A DNA stretch of 64,000 bases from Vicinamibacteraceae bacterium (GCA_012270995.1 JAAXHG010000015.1:60945-124944), one strand, 5' to 3'; counted from the stretch's first letter, positions 40,910 to 51,688 are shown. Notes: a model not told the origin generated them from the sequence alone. A program made the numbers and translations.

Positions 40910-41856
40910 CACCGCTCGCTCCTGAAGCGCATCACGCGGTACTGCTTGACGCTGGCGAAGCGGTCCGGATCGATCAGCCGGTCGAGCCGGTCCAGACGCG
41001 CGGTGAGCGGCCGCGCCAGTCGCCAACCGAAGCCGGCAAGCCGCGGCGACCGGCGCATCGTGGTCTCCCGCAACAGCTCCACCGCTCCACGCCCGAAGCG
41101 GTCCAGGATCGCCTGACCCAACCGCAGGGTGGGCAGCACGGCCGGGGTCACATCCTCGTCGACTTCGAGGACGAGACCGGCCTTCGCCGCCCCCGCCAGG
41201 AAGTCACCCAGCGGGTGACCGCTCCTCGATTGCTCCCCGCCGTTCGGACGAACGACGAAGTAGTCGCACAACAGCACGGTTCCACCGGGCACCAGAGAGC
41301 GCTCGACCGCCTCGAACAGCTCTTCGAGCCAGACGTACTGAGCCGACTCGCACAGGAACAGGAGGTCGTAGCGTCGGTCCGGCTCGAACTCCTGGAAGCG
41401 GCCGAGATGGAAACGTCGATCCGGAAGCCGCGCGGCGAACAGCTCGCCGTGGTAAGGGTCAGGCGACAGACCTTCGACGTCGTAGCCGAGCGCGGCCAGG
41501 CGTTCGGTGATCGCACCGGTGCCGCAGCCGACGTCGAGTACGGACGACACGCCAGGGGGCAGCAGTTCGAACAGCCGCTCGACCAGGCGCTCCTGGGCAC
41601 GACGCAGACCTGCCAGATCCAGCGGGTCTTCAGCGCTCCATACGCCGAAGTTCAGGTACTCCAGTCCCACGATCCGGTGCAGGCACTTGAGCGAGAAGCT
41701 CGTCTTGACCTGGCGCGGGCTGTTCGGATCGGCGGGCCGGCGGAACAACTGCCGGCCCTGGGGCGCGGACGGCCAGCGCTGAGCCGGCGGCGGAACTGAA
41801 GCGGCGTCGGCGCCCGCGTCCAGACGCCGCGACGGTGGGACGATCTTCAGGCTCAC
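40909..41856 (-). CDS. class I SAM-dependent methyltransferase
   Basis: SVLDVGCGTGAITERLAALGYDVEGLSPDP, SLVPGGTVLLCDYF. Confidence 0.88.
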   Translation of the reverse strand: MSLKIVPPSRRLDAGADAASVPPPAQRWPSAPQGRQLFRRPADPNSPRQVKTSFSLKCLHRIVGLEYLNFGVWSAEDPLDLAGLRRAQERLVERLFELLPPGVSSVLDVGCGTGAITERLAALGYDVEGLSPDPYHGELFAARLPDRRFHLGRFQEFEPDRRYDLLFLCESAQYVWLEELFEAVERSLVPGGTVLLCDYFVVRPNGGEQSRSGHPLGDFLAGAAKAGLVLEVDEDVTPAVLPTLRLGQAILDRFGRGAVELLRETTMRRSPRLAGFGWRLARPLTARLDRLDRLIDPDRFASVKQYRVMRFRSER

Positions 41857-41959
41857 CGGTTGGGCAGTCTACAGGCCGCGATAGGGTGATTGCCTCAACG
41901 CCGGAACTTCCCTGCTTGGCCGGAGCGGCTACGCCGGATCCGTGCAACAAGGAGCAACC

Positions 41960-42262
41960 ATGAAGACGTCGCCCCTGCTCGTCACCTTGACCGTGGTGAT
42001 CGCTGCCGGCCTCCCCGCCGCGGCAGCGGAGCACCCGCTCGATCCCCTGAGCGGCAGCGAGATCTGGCGGACCCTGGTGCTGCTCCGGGACGCGGGCCAC
42101 CTCGACAGGGACACGAAGTTCTCCCAGTTAACCCTCCAGGAGCCGGCCAAGCAGGACGTGCTGGCTTGGAAGGCCGGCGATCCGATGCCGCGCAGGCCTA
42201 ACCTGGATTCGCGACAGTTCTGTCGCATCACTACTCTCAGCCGAACAGGAATGTTCGGCTGA
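41960..42262 (+). pseudogene. truncated copper (primary) amine oxidase, N-terminal fragment
   Basis: MKTSPLLVTLTVVIAAGLPAAAAEHPLDPLSGSEIWRTLVLLRDAGHLDRDTKFSQLTLQEPAKQDVLAWKAGDPMPR resembles the CuAO N2 domain and stops abruptly. Confidence 0.55.
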
Positions 42263-42265
42263 GAG
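42211..42265. repeat. tandem perfect hairpins at the amine oxidase truncation point
   Basis: GCGACAG-tt-CTGTCGC (42211-42226) and CTCTCAGCCGAACA-ggaa-TGTTCGGCTGAGAG (42234-42265). Confidence 0.75.
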
Positions 42266-42554
42266 GGAACGTGCGGCCGTCCAGGCCCGTCTCCCAAACC
42301 AGCGCCAGGTCCCGTGCCCGCCGAGCCAATCCTTCGTTAAGTCGCACAACCGCACCGATTTCCGCCCCGCACCGCGACCTCGCATCCGCTCCGGCTCCTC
42401 CAGGCCCGCGGCCCCCGCACGATTGGCACGATTCTCGATACGGCGAAGGGGCACGCCAGGGCGTCAGTTCAGGGACCTGACCTCACCCGTGCCGCCGGGA
42501 GGAAGCACGCGCGAGACGACCAGCCGGGCGGATCAACGACTTGGAGGGACTCGT

Positions 42555-43895
42555 ATGAGCTTCAGAACGCGTGGCCGGACCCTGGGTCTGGGTTCGGCCC
42601 TGGGACTCACGTTGCTGCTTGCGCTCTTCGGCGCCGCCCCGGCGGCGGCGCAGGAAGGAGTCGATAGCGGCGACACGGCATGGATGCTGACCGCCAGCGC
42701 CCTGGTGTTGCTGATGACGCCGGGACTGGCCTTCTTCTACGGCGGGCTGGTCCGTCGCAAGAACATCCTCTCGATCCTCATGCAGTGCTTCCTCTGCATG
42801 GGACTCATGACGGTGCTCTGGGTCGTCGTCGGCTTCAGCCTCGCCTTCGGCTCGGACGCCCTCGGCGGCGTGATCGGCGGCGGCGACTACTTCCTGCTCG
42901 CCGGCCTGAGCCACGACGCCTGGGACGGGACGGGCATTCCCGGACCGCTCTTCATGATCTTCCAGGGCATGTTCGCCATCATCACGCCCGCCCTGATGGT
43001 CGGAGCCTTCGCCGAACGGATGAAGTTCAGCGCCATCTGCCTGTTCATGGGCGCCTGGCTGCTGGTCGTCTACGCCCCGATCTGTCACTGGGTCTGGGGC
43101 GGTTCGGAGGGCTTCTTCGGCCTCGGCGGTGACGGTGCGCTCGATTTCGCGGGCGGTACGGTCGTTCACATCAACGCTGGCGTTTCGGCCCTGGTGGCGG
43201 CGATCGTGCTCGGCCGGCGGCGTGACTATCCCGAACATGCATCTCCGCCGCACAACCTCCCCTTCGCGGTGCTCGGCACGGGCCTCCTCTGGTTTGGATG
43301 GTTCGGCTTCAACGCCGGCAGCGCCGTGGCAGCCAACGGTTCGGCCTCCAACGCCTTCGTCGTCACCCAGGTCGCTACCGCGACGGCGGCGGCCACCTGG
43401 GGCCTGATCGACTGGTTCAAGGAGTCGAAGCCCACGCTTCTGGGGGTCATCACGGGCGCTGTCGCCGGGCTCGTCGCGATTACGCCGGCCTGCGGCTCGG
43501 TCAGCGCGATCGGCGCGCTCGGCGTCGGCGCCGGCGCTTCCGTCTTCGCCTACCTTGCGGTCACCTGGCTGAAGTCGAAGCTCGGCTACGACGACTCGCT
43601 GGACGTCTTCGGCGTCCACGGTGTCGCCGGCATGTGGGGCGCGGTTGCGGCCGGTCTCTGGGCCACGGACGTGGTGCCCGGCAACGACGCGAACGGCCTC
43701 TTCTACGGCAACGCCGGACAGGTTGCGATTCAGCTCAAGGCGGTCGCCTACACCATCGTCTGGGCGGCGGTCGTGTCCTTCATCCTGCTCAAGATCGTCG
43801 ACCTGATCGTCGGCCTGCGCGTCAGCGACGACGAAGAGCGGATCGGTCTCGACCTCACCGACCACCGCGAAAACGCCTACACCCTGGTCGACTAG
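42555..43895 (+). CDS. amtB: ammonium transporter Amt
   Basis: TPGLAFFYGGLVRRKNILSILMQC, FAGGTVVHINAGVSALVAAIVLGRR, DVFGVHGVAGMWGAVAAGLWA. Confidence 0.95.
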   Translation: MSFRTRGRTLGLGSALGLTLLLALFGAAPAAAQEGVDSGDTAWMLTASALVLLMTPGLAFFYGGLVRRKNILSILMQCFLCMGLMTVLWVVVGFSLAFGSDALGGVIGGGDYFLLAGLSHDAWDGTGIPGPLFMIFQGMFAIITPALMVGAFAERMKFSAICLFMGAWLLVVYAPICHWVWGGSEGFFGLGGDGALDFAGGTVVHINAGVSALVAAIVLGRRRDYPEHASPPHNLPFAVLGTGLLWFGWFGFNAGSAVAANGSASNAFVVTQVATATAAATWGLIDWFKESKPTLLGVITGAVAGLVAITPACGSVSAIGALGVGAGASVFAYLAVTWLKSKLGYDDSLDVFGVHGVAGMWGAVAAGLWATDVVPGNDANGLFYGNAGQVAIQLKAVAYTIVWAAVVSFILLKIVDLIVGLRVSDDEERIGLDLTDHRENAYTLVD

Positions 43896-43913
43896 GGCAG
43901 AAGGAGGAATGAC

Positions 43914-44255
43914 ATGAAGTACATCGTGGCAATCGTTCAGCCCGACCGGATGCAGGAGGTTCTCGACCTCCTGGAACAGAAGGAGATTCATCTGCTGACG
44001 GTCTCCAACGTGATGGGGCGTGGCCGCCAGCGGGGGGTCTCCGAGGTCTACCGCGGTCACAAGGAGGCGGGCGCCCTGCTGCGCAAGCTGAAAATCGAAA
44101 TCGCGGTGAACGACGACTACGTCGACATCGTGATCGACGCGATCACGCAGGGCGCTCAGACCGGCCGGGTCGGCGACGGGAAGATCTTCATCCTGCCGCT
44201 CGAAGAGACGATCCGCATCCGAACCGGCGAGACGGGAAACGTCGCGATCGGGTGA
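43914..44255 (+). CDS. glnK: PII family nitrogen regulator (GlnB/GlnK-like)
   Basis: MKYIVAIVQPDRMQEVLDLL, GRGRQRGVSEVYRG T-loop, GAQTGRVGDGKIFILPLEETIRIRTGE. Confidence 0.92.
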   Translation: MKYIVAIVQPDRMQEVLDLLEQKEIHLLTVSNVMGRGRQRGVSEVYRGHKEAGALLRKLKIEIAVNDDYVDIVIDAITQGAQTGRVGDGKIFILPLEETIRIRTGETGNVAIG

Positions 44256-44277
44256 ACCCACCGCATCGCACGGGACG

Positions 44278-44318
44278 CGCGCGCCGGGAACCTCGTGGTT
44301 TCCGGCGCGCGTTCTCGT
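44278..44318. terminator. hairpin terminator between convergent glnK and glnE
   Basis: GCGCGCCGGGAACC-tcgt-GGTTTCCGGCGCGC (44279-44310), one G.U pair, followed by a moderately T-rich GTTCTCGTTC. Confidence 0.6.
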
Positions 44319-44345
44319 TCGGGTCGCAGCGGAGCGCGCGGCCGC

Positions 44346-47300
44346 TCAGTTGACCTGGTCGTCGAAGAGGCGCTGAAGGGCCGCCATCCGCTCCGCGATC
44401 CGGTCCCAGGCGCCATCCTCGTCCGGCAGTTGGCCAAGGCTGTGCAGCCGGCGCGCAAGGAAGCGGAACTCCCTCGTATCCGCCGGGGGAATCACGAGGT
44501 CCTTGCTGTGCCCGCGGACGATCCGCAGGCAGTTGATCACGGCCCGCAACAGCCGGTAACCCTGCTCCACCTGTTCGAACTCGTCGGCCGACAGGTGGCC
44601 GCGCTCGTGGAGCGCGTGGACCGCGTCGAGGGTGTTCGTCTGGCGCACTTCCGGGTCGCCGGCGCCGGCCGCTATCTGCCGCACCTGGACGACGTACTCG
44701 GCGTCCAGAAGGCCGCCGGCGCTGAACTTCGCGTTCGTCGTGCCGCGGGCGACGAGTTCCGACCGCTGACGGTTCCTGAGATGCCGGATCCGCGCGACGT
44801 CGTGCGGACGTGGATCGAAAACGAACTCCTGGCGGTGCGCCTCGACGCGAGCGGCAAGATCCGGGTCGCCGGCCACGGTGCGTAACCGCACCAGCGCCTG
44901 ACGTTCGTACGGATCCGCCTCCCCGTCGACGCTGTAGTACGAGACAAAGCGCTGAAACGAGGCGGCAAGCGGCGACGACGCACCGCCCGGCCGCAGCCGC
45001 CAGTCGAGTTCGAAGATTCCGTCGCGCTTGGCCCGGATCAGCCGCGCCAGCCGCTGCGCCGCCCGCTCGTAGAACTCACCCGCCTGGGCCCGCCGGGACC
45101 GTTCGGCGTCCCAGACGAACATCAACTCGATGTCCGACGCGTACCCCAGATCGCGTCCGCCCCACTTGCCGAGCGCGCACAGGCACCAGACTCCAGGCTC
45201 CGCCCCGTCGCCGGCCGTCTCGCCGACGGCTTCGGTCGCCGCCCGCGCGAGTACGACATCGGAAAGCGTCGAGAGTTCTTCGCCGAAATCGCTGAAGCGC
45301 TCGATGCGTCGCGTCAGGTGCCGCATGTCGATACGCCCGATCTCATCGTCCTTGAATCGGTTGAGGGCCTCGTCCGGCGCCTCCTGTGCTTCCAGCGCGG
45401 CTTCGAGGCGTCGCTCGAGGTCCTTCCGTCCGGCACCCAGGTCGAGGTCAGCGATGCCTTCGAGCAACGGCATCAGGTTCTCGTGCTGGCGCCGCAGGAA
45501 CTCCTCCCAGAGATACGTGCCGGCCCCCAGTACGCGCGCCAGTTCGTCGAGTGACGACGCCAGGGCCTGCGTCGGATCAGCAACCTGCTTGCAGGCCGCG
45601 TCGATCAGCGCCCCGAACTGCCGCAGGGCGAGTTGCGGGTTCGGCGCCACCGCCAGCCGCCGCGCGAACTGCTTCATCAGCGTCACCGTGAGTCGGAGAT
45701 GGTCGACGCCGATGCGGTCCTCGATCTTCCCGCCGCTCCGCGTGGTGACGAACAGGCGGTCGCGGACCTCGCCTTCAACCGTGTCGAACTCCACCTTGTC
45801 GATCCAGTAGTCGCGGGTCGAGAGAACGTTGGCGAACTCGAACAGGAACATGAAGCTGTCAGGGCTTCGGATCTCGAGGATCGTGCAGTGCTCGTCGGAC
45901 TCGTTGTCGACCGAAATCGAAATGGGAGGCATGACCTGTTCCGCATCGACGCCCGGATCGGTCACGCGGGCGGCCTCGATCACGCGCAGCGTCAGTTCCT
46001 CGTTGGCGCGCTGCGCGTCACCCTCGGCCAGCATGCCCAGAAGCCGGCTCAGGTCCCGCTCGAAATCCCTCCACGAGAAGACGCGGGAAGCGTGGACCGG
46101 CGCCGGCTGGACGTCGGCGGAGTACACGATGCGCGTGGGGCCGGGAGTCGATGGCCGCGACTTCCGGTCCTTGCGGCGACGCTGGCGGCCGCGCCGGCCA
46201 AGCGTCCGCGACGAAGGACGCCGGCCGGCCCTCCCGGGCCGCCGGTAGAACTCCATGTCCCCCGTGTCCTGGTAGGTGTAGGAACTGCCGCTCAGGATCG
46301 ACTGACCGTAGGCCGCCAGCAGGCCGCAGATCTTGGCGAACTCTCCCTGGTAGTCGTTGGCGACCACCGTCACGCGGCGAGTCGGGCCGACGTGCCGCAC
46401 GTCGACCCTGCACAGGCGCTCGCCGTCGAGTTCGTGGATCAGCTCGACGTGGCGCGCCACCTCCTCCACCGGGTGAGCGAGGAAGTAGGCGCTCTCGAGG
46501 CGCCGGAAGTGCTCATCGATGAGTTCCGCCGGCAGGTCCGGACAGCGTTCCCGCACCTGGTGCTTGCGTTCCAGGAAGTCGATCGTGTCGTCGAAGAACT
46601 CGCCGAAGATGCGGCGCACCTCGGCCGCCGTCTCCTCGTAGCGTTCGGCCAGGTAGAGCGTGCCCACCGGCTGGCCCAGGGCGAAGGCGACCCGCCACTC
46701 GAACGTCGCCCACTGCCTGGGATCGCGCGGAAGCTGGCGTACCGGCAGATCGCGCTCCAACTGCAGCACGTGCTCGACGACCCGCAGGAAGATGTAGGCC
46801 TCGCGCAACCGGTCGTACTCTTCCGGCGTGATCACGCGGTGCGCCCGCAACCGGGACATGGCCCGCAGCGTGTTCGGCGAGCGCAGGCTCTTGTTGGAGG
46901 CGCCGTGGTAGAGCTGCAGCAACTGGACGATGAACTCGATGTCGCGGATGCTGCCGGCGCCGAGCTTCACGTTGCCGACTTCCGTGCCCTTGGAACGGAG
47001 CGACTTCTCGATCATCTGCTTCATCTCGAAGACTTCGCGCAGCAGGGTCTCGGGCGGTCGATCGGGGTCGAAAACGAAACGCCGCGTGCCATCGATCAGC
47101 GCCTTGGCCGCGGCCGCGTCGCCGCCGGCAAAGCGCGCCTTGATCAGCGCCTGGAACGTCCAGTTCATGCCGTAGCGCTCGTAGAAGCGGAGGTACTGCC
47201 CCACCGTCCGCACCAGGGGGCCCATCTTCCCCTCGGGGCGCAGGCGCATGTCCACGCGGAAGACGAAACCGTCGCCCGTGTTGTCGGAGATCAGGCGAAT

Positions 47301-47843
47301 GAACTGCGGCGCCTGCCGCTGCAACCGGTGCAGGGCCTCCTGGTCGACGTCGTCCGAGGCCACGAACAGGGCGTCGATGTCCGAGCTGTAGTTGACCTCC
47401 AGGCCGCCCCACTTGCCCATCGCGATCACCGCGAACGGTTCCTTGTCCAGGCCTGTCGCATCGAGCGCCCGCTGAACGCAGACATCCGCCACCTGGGAGA
47501 TCTTCTGTGTCGTCGCGGCGAAGTCGTCGAGGCCGCTGAAGTCGGCGACCGCGACCCGGATCAGTTCCCGGTAGCGCAGGACGCGGAGCCAGCGGCGAAT
47601 GTCCTCGTCCGGCGCCGGCCGGAGCGCCGCCATGCGCTCGCGCTGCTCGTCCACCGACTCCTGCTCGACGGGAAAGAGCCCTTCATCCGCTTCCGGGTGC
47701 GCGTCGAGCCAGCGAGCGTAGGCCGGCGCGTACTCGCGCAGGATGTCGCGCTGCGCGAGCGCGAGGGTCTGCCGCGGATCCTCGGCGTCCTCGATGTCCA
47801 TGGCCGCGAAGGCCTCGATCGCTTGCTCAAGGCGCGAGTTCAC
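44346..47843 (-). CDS. glnE: GlnE-type glutamine synthetase adenylyltransferase/deadenylase with inserted ACT domains
   Basis: IAMGKWGGLEVNYSSDIDALFV and CALGKWGGRDLGYASDIELMFV nucleotidyltransferase motifs; ACT-like segments between them. Confidence 0.88.
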   Translation of the reverse strand: MNSRLEQAIEAFAAMDIEDAEDPRQTLALAQRDILREYAPAYARWLDAHPEADEGLFPVEQESVDEQRERMAALRPAPDEDIRRWLRVLRYRELIRVAVADFSGLDDFAATTQKISQVADVCVQRALDATGLDKEPFAVIAMGKWGGLEVNYSSDIDALFVASDDVDQEALHRLQRQAPQFIRLISDNTGDGFVFRVDMRLRPEGKMGPLVRTVGQYLRFYERYGMNWTFQALIKARFAGGDAAAAKALIDGTRRFVFDPDRPPETLLREVFEMKQMIEKSLRSKGTEVGNVKLGAGSIRDIEFIVQLLQLYHGASNKSLRSPNTLRAMSRLRAHRVITPEEYDRLREAYIFLRVVEHVLQLERDLPVRQLPRDPRQWATFEWRVAFALGQPVGTLYLAERYEETAAEVRRIFGEFFDDTIDFLERKHQVRERCPDLPAELIDEHFRRLESAYFLAHPVEEVARHVELIHELDGERLCRVDVRHVGPTRRVTVVANDYQGEFAKICGLLAAYGQSILSGSSYTYQDTGDMEFYRRPGRAGRRPSSRTLGRRGRQRRRKDRKSRPSTPGPTRIVYSADVQPAPVHASRVFSWRDFERDLSRLLGMLAEGDAQRANEELTLRVIEAARVTDPGVDAEQVMPPISISVDNESDEHCTILEIRSPDSFMFLFEFANVLSTRDYWIDKVEFDTVEGEVRDRLFVTTRSGGKIEDRIGVDHLRLTVTLMKQFARRLAVAPNPQLALRQFGALIDAACKQVADPTQALASSLDELARVLGAGTYLWEEFLRRQHENLMPLLEGIADLDLGAGRKDLERRLEAALEAQEAPDEALNRFKDDEIGRIDMRHLTRRIERFSDFGEELSTLSDVVLARAATEAVGETAGDGAEPGVWCLCALGKWGGRDLGYASDIELMFVWDAERSRRAQAGEFYERAAQRLARLIRAKRDGIFELDWRLRPGGASSPLAASFQRFVSYYSVDGEADPYERQALVRLRTVAGDPDLAARVEAHRQEFVFDPRPHDVARIRHLRNRQRSELVARGTTNAKFSAGGLLDAEYVVQVRQIAAGAGDPEVRQTNTLDAVHALHERGHLSADEFEQVEQGYRLLRAVINCLRIVRGHSKDLVIPPADTREFRFLARRLHSLGQLPDEDGAWDRIAERMAALQRLFDDQVN

Positions 47844-47921
47844 GGCAACTCCTCCTCGTCGCTGGCCCACCGACAGCGGCGGACGGCGGAGAGAGGATGC
47901 TAACGGACGGCTCGGGGCGCC

Positions 47922-50900
47922 TCAGCCGACCGCCCAGCCCGCCGACAGCACCTCGGCCTGCTCCAGCACGGTCCGGGTCGCCTGCTCCTGCTTGTCGGGC
48001 GGGTAACCGTGCTTGCGCAGGATGCGCTTGACCAGAACGCGCAACTGCGCCCGCACGTTCTCGCGCAACGTCCAGTCGATCGTGACGTTCCGGCGAACGG
48101 TCTCGACAAGCTCGCGAGCGATATCCCGCAACGTCTCGTCGCCGAGCACCTGCACCGCGCTGTCGTTCGTCTCCAGGGCGTCGTAGAAGGCGAGTTCGTC
48201 GTCCGAGAGACCGAGCTCCTCGCCGCGGCGCTCCGCCTCTCGCAGGTCTCGCGCCAGACCGATCAGCTCCTGGATGACCTGAGCCGCTTCAATGGCCCGG
48301 TTCTGGTAGCGGCGAAGCGTCCGAGCGAGCATCTCCGAGAAGGTCCGCGCCTGAACCACGTTCTTCTTCCGCTTCGCGGCGAGCTCGCCCTTGAGCAGCT
48401 TCTGCAGTAGCTCGACCGCGAGATTGCGCCGTTTCATGCCCTGCACCTCGGACAGGAACTCCTCGGACAGGATCGAGATGTCGGGCTTCTCGAGGCCGGC
48501 CGCCGCGAAGACGTCGACCACTCCCTCCGGCGCCACGGCGCGCGAGACGATCTGCCGCAGGGCGTGGTCGAGTTCTTCTTGCGGCCGCGCATCGGACGCC
48601 GCGCGCTTCGCCAGCACCGAGCGGACGGCCTGGAAGAACTCCACGTCGTCGCGAATGCGGATCGCCTCGTCGTGGGGAACGGCGAGCGCAAACGCCTGGG
48701 TTAGTTCACGCACGGATCGGAGGCAACGCTCCTTCCCATCCTCCTGCGCCAGGACGTGCTCCTGGGCCGCCGGCAGCAAGCCAAGACGCTGGGCCGGCGC
48801 GCCGCCCGTCCACGCCGACCAGTCGAAGCCGTGGAACAAGGCGCAGCACACCTCGTGCTTCTCCAGCATGGCCCGCACTGCTTCCGCTTGGTCAACCGCG
48901 GCGCGGCCCGTGCCGCCGCTCTCGGTGTAAGTGGCCAGCGCGCGCTTGAGCTCGTGCGCCAGACCCAGGTAGTCGACGACCAGTCCTCCCGGCTTGTCCC
49001 GAAACACGCGGTTGACCCGCGCGATGGCCTGCATCAACCCATGGCCGCGCATCGGCTTGTCGAGGTACATCGTGTGCAGGCTCGGCGCGTCGAAGCCGGT
49101 CAGCCACATGTCGCGCACCAGGACCATCCGCAGCGGGTCGGACGGATCGCGGAACCGATTCGCCAACGCCTCTCGCCTCGGCTTGTTGCGGATGTGCGGC
49201 TGCCAATCGACCGGGTCGGACGCCGCGCCGGTCATCACGACCTTGAGACAGCCCCGCTCGTCCTCCGCGTGCTCCCACTCGGGCCGCAGCCGCGACAGCG
49301 CCGCGTGAAGATCGATGCAGATGCGCCGGCTCATGCAGACCACCATCGCCTTGCCCTCCATCGCCTCCAGGCGGCTCTCGAAGTGCGACACGATGTCTTC
49401 CGCGATGAGAGCCAGGCGGTCCTTGGCGCCCACTACGGCTTCGAGTTGCGCCCACTTCGTCTTCAGCTTCTCCTTCCGCTCGACCTCTTCGCCCTCGGTG
49501 ACCTCCTCGAATCCCGCATCCACGGCGGGCAGTTCTTCGTCGTCGAGCACCAGCCTGGCGAGACGGCTCTCGTAGTAGATCGGCACCGTCGCCTCGTCCT
49601 CGACCGAGCGCCGGATGTCGTAGACGCTGATGTAGTCGCCGAACACGTTCCGCGTGTTCGCGTCTTCCAGTTCGATCGGCGTGCCGGTGAAGCCGATGAA
49701 GGACGCGTTCGGCAGGGCGTCCCGCATGTGGCGGGCGTAGCCCTTGATGAACTCGTACTGGCTCCGGTGAGCCTCATCCGCGATGACGACGATGTTGCGC
49801 CGCTGGGAGAGCAACGGGTGCCGGTCGCCCTTCTGCTCCGGGAAGAACTTCTGGATGGTCGTGAACACGACGCCGCCGGCATCGACGGCAAGCCTGGAGC
49901 GGAGGTCGGCGCGGCCTGCCGCCTGGACTGGCGGCTGTCCAAGCAGATCGCGGCACCGGGAGAACGTCGCGAAGAGCTGATCGTCGAGATCGTTCCGGTC
50001 GGTGAGAACGACGACCGTGGGGTTCTCCATCGCCGGTTCGTGGACGATCCGGCCGGCGTAGAACGCCATCGTCAGGCTCTTGCCCGAACCCTGCGTGTGC
50101 CAGACGACACCGATCCGCCGGTCGCCGGGGTCCCCTCCCGGCACGCTGCCGGATGCGTAGCGCCCTCCCCCTTCCCGCAGGATCGAAGCGCCACTCCGAG
50201 GACGCCCGAGCGCCGCCGCGCGCAGCGTCTCCCTCACCGCGACCCGGACGGCATGGAACTGGTGGTAGCCCGCCATCTTCTTGACGAGCGCACCGCTGCC
50301 ATCGTCCTCCACGACCAGGAAGTCGCGCACGAGGGCCAGGAAGCGGCGCGGCTCGAACACGCCCTCGACGGCCACCTCCAACGCCGCCTGCCCGGCGGGT
50401 GCCAGTTCTTCGCCGCCGATCGTCCGCCACGGCTTGAACCACTCCCACCCGGCCGTGAGCGTGCCCAGCCTCGCCTCGACTCCATCCGACACGGCGAGCA
50501 CGGCATTGAACTCGAAGAGCGACGGGATCTCCGCCTTGTAGGTCTGAAGCTGCCGCCAGGCGCTGTACACCGTGGCGTCCTCGTCGGCCGGGTTCTTCAA
50601 CTCGACGACAGCGAGCGGCAGACCGTTCAAGAAGAGCACGATGTCCGGCCGGCGCTCGCGGCCGTCCTCCACCACCGTGAACTGGTTGACGGCAAGCCAG
50701 TCGTTGTTCGACGGCTCGCGGAAGTCGATCGGCCGCGCCTGGGCGCCCCGCACGCGGCCGGCGCCGTCCCGATACTCGACCGTGACGCCGCCGGTGCACA
50801 TCCGGTGAAGGGCCCGGTTCCGGGACTCCAGAGTCGAACCTTGCGGCCGCATGAGCCGCCGCGCCGCGTCTTCGAGCGCCGCGGCGGGCAGGTCCGCGTT

Positions 50901-51074
50901 GAGCCGCGCCAGCGCCTCGCGCAGCCGTCGCTCCAGCACCGCCGCGCCGTAGTGCCCGCGTTCCGCCGCTCGCCCTCCCGGGCCGATGTCCGGTCCGTGG
51001 GCGATCTCCCAGCCAAGGCCCTCCAGCCAGTCGAGGGCGGCGGCTTCGACTTCGGATTCGGTGACGCGAGTCAC
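47922..51074 (-). CDS. hsdR: type I restriction endonuclease subunit R
   Basis: [26 protein letters not shown] nuclease core, [42 protein letters not shown] start in a GTGA overlap with the upstream gene. Confidence 0.93.
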   Translation of the reverse strand: MTRVTESEVEAAALDWLEGLGWEIAHGPDIGPGGRAAERGHYGAAVLERRLREALARLNADLPAAALEDAARRLMRPQGSTLESRNRALHRMCTGGVTVEYRDGAGRVRGAQARPIDFREPSNNDWLAVNQFTVVEDGRERRPDIVLFLNGLPLAVVELKNPADEDATVYSAWRQLQTYKAEIPSLFEFNAVLAVSDGVEARLGTLTAGWEWFKPWRTIGGEELAPAGQAALEVAVEGVFEPRRFLALVRDFLVVEDDGSGALVKKMAGYHQFHAVRVAVRETLRAAALGRPRSGASILREGGGRYASGSVPGGDPGDRRIGVVWHTQGSGKSLTMAFYAGRIVHEPAMENPTVVVLTDRNDLDDQLFATFSRCRDLLGQPPVQAAGRADLRSRLAVDAGGVVFTTIQKFFPEQKGDRHPLLSQRRNIVVIADEAHRSQYEFIKGYARHMRDALPNASFIGFTGTPIELEDANTRNVFGDYISVYDIRRSVEDEATVPIYYESRLARLVLDDEELPAVDAGFEEVTEGEEVERKEKLKTKWAQLEAVVGAKDRLALIAEDIVSHFESRLEAMEGKAMVVCMSRRICIDLHAALSRLRPEWEHAEDERGCLKVVMTGAASDPVDWQPHIRNKPRREALANRFRDPSDPLRMVLVRDMWLTGFDAPSLHTMYLDKPMRGHGLMQAIARVNRVFRDKPGGLVVDYLGLAHELKRALATYTESGGTGRAAVDQAEAVRAMLEKHEVCCALFHGFDWSAWTGGAPAQRLGLLPAAQEHVLAQEDGKERCLRSVRELTQAFALAVPHDEAIRIRDDVEFFQAVRSVLAKRAASDARPQEELDHALRQIVSRAVAPEGVVDVFAAAGLEKPDISILSEEFLSEVQGMKRRNLAVELLQKLLKGELAAKRKKNVVQARTFSEMLARTLRRYQNRAIEAAQVIQELIGLARDLREAERRGEELGLSDDELAFYDALETNDSAVQVLGDETLRDIARELVETVRRNVTIDWTLRENVRAQLRVLVKRILRKHGYPPDKQEQATRTVLEQAEVLSAGWAVG

Positions 51075-51688
51075 GGGACGGACACTTCGCGAATCACGTC
51101 CAGGAAGACTCCGAAGCTGTGCGATCGATTCCGCTCGGGAACGAGGTGAGCCGCAATCGCGCGGGCTGCCTCTCTCTTGCGGACACCCGTGCTGAAGTAC
51201 CCATGCCGCTTCAGGATCCGCTCGAACACCTCCCAAGTCCGGGGAATGCCGTCGGGATTGCGATAGGGGCTCTGTTTCGGCGTGGCGGCCGACAGACGCG
51301 GATACGCGCCGCGGACCGCCTGCCAGTCGCCGAAGAACCACGCCTCAAGTTCCTGTACGACGACACGATTCACCAACTGCCAGGGTTCCCCGGACGCCAT
51401 GCTCCGGGTACGCAAGCCCGCGCGGGACGCCGCCGCCTCCAACTCCGCCTTGAGCGCGAGGCAATCGTCCTCGTCGCGATCCACCATGACCACGATGCGC
51501 CAGTCGGCCGGCAGCCACTTCGAGTAACCGCGCAGCCGCTCATCGAGCTTCGAGCGCAGGTCTGGTTTGCCGCGAAAGGAGTGGATGGCGAACGTGCGGT
51601 CGCGCGGCAGCAGTCGAGGCAAAAGCTCTCGAAGGAACTCCTCCATTGACGGTTCTTCGACCAGGAACTCCAGGTGGCGAACCGTCAT
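51071..51688 (-). CDS. DUF4276-like / TOPRIM-type protein
   Basis: [55 protein letters not shown]. Confidence 0.78.
   Translation of the reverse strand: MTVRHLEFLVEEPSMEEFLRELLPRLLPRDRTFAIHSFRGKPDLRSKLDERLRGYSKWLPADWRIVVMVDRDEDDCLALKAELEAAASRAGLRTRSMASGEPWQLVNRVVVQELEAWFFGDWQAVRGAYPRLSAATPKQSPYRNPDGIPRTWEVFERILKRHGYFSTGVRKREAARAIAAHLVPERNRSHSFGVFLDVIREVSVP

Noticed and set aside
45633-47903. 756-aa plus-strand ORF opposite glnE
   Set aside because: Shadow ORF; the minus strand has GlnE nucleotidyltransferase motifs.
48756-51149. 797-aa plus-strand ORF opposite hsdR
   Set aside because: Shadow ORF; the minus strand has helicase and nuclease motifs.
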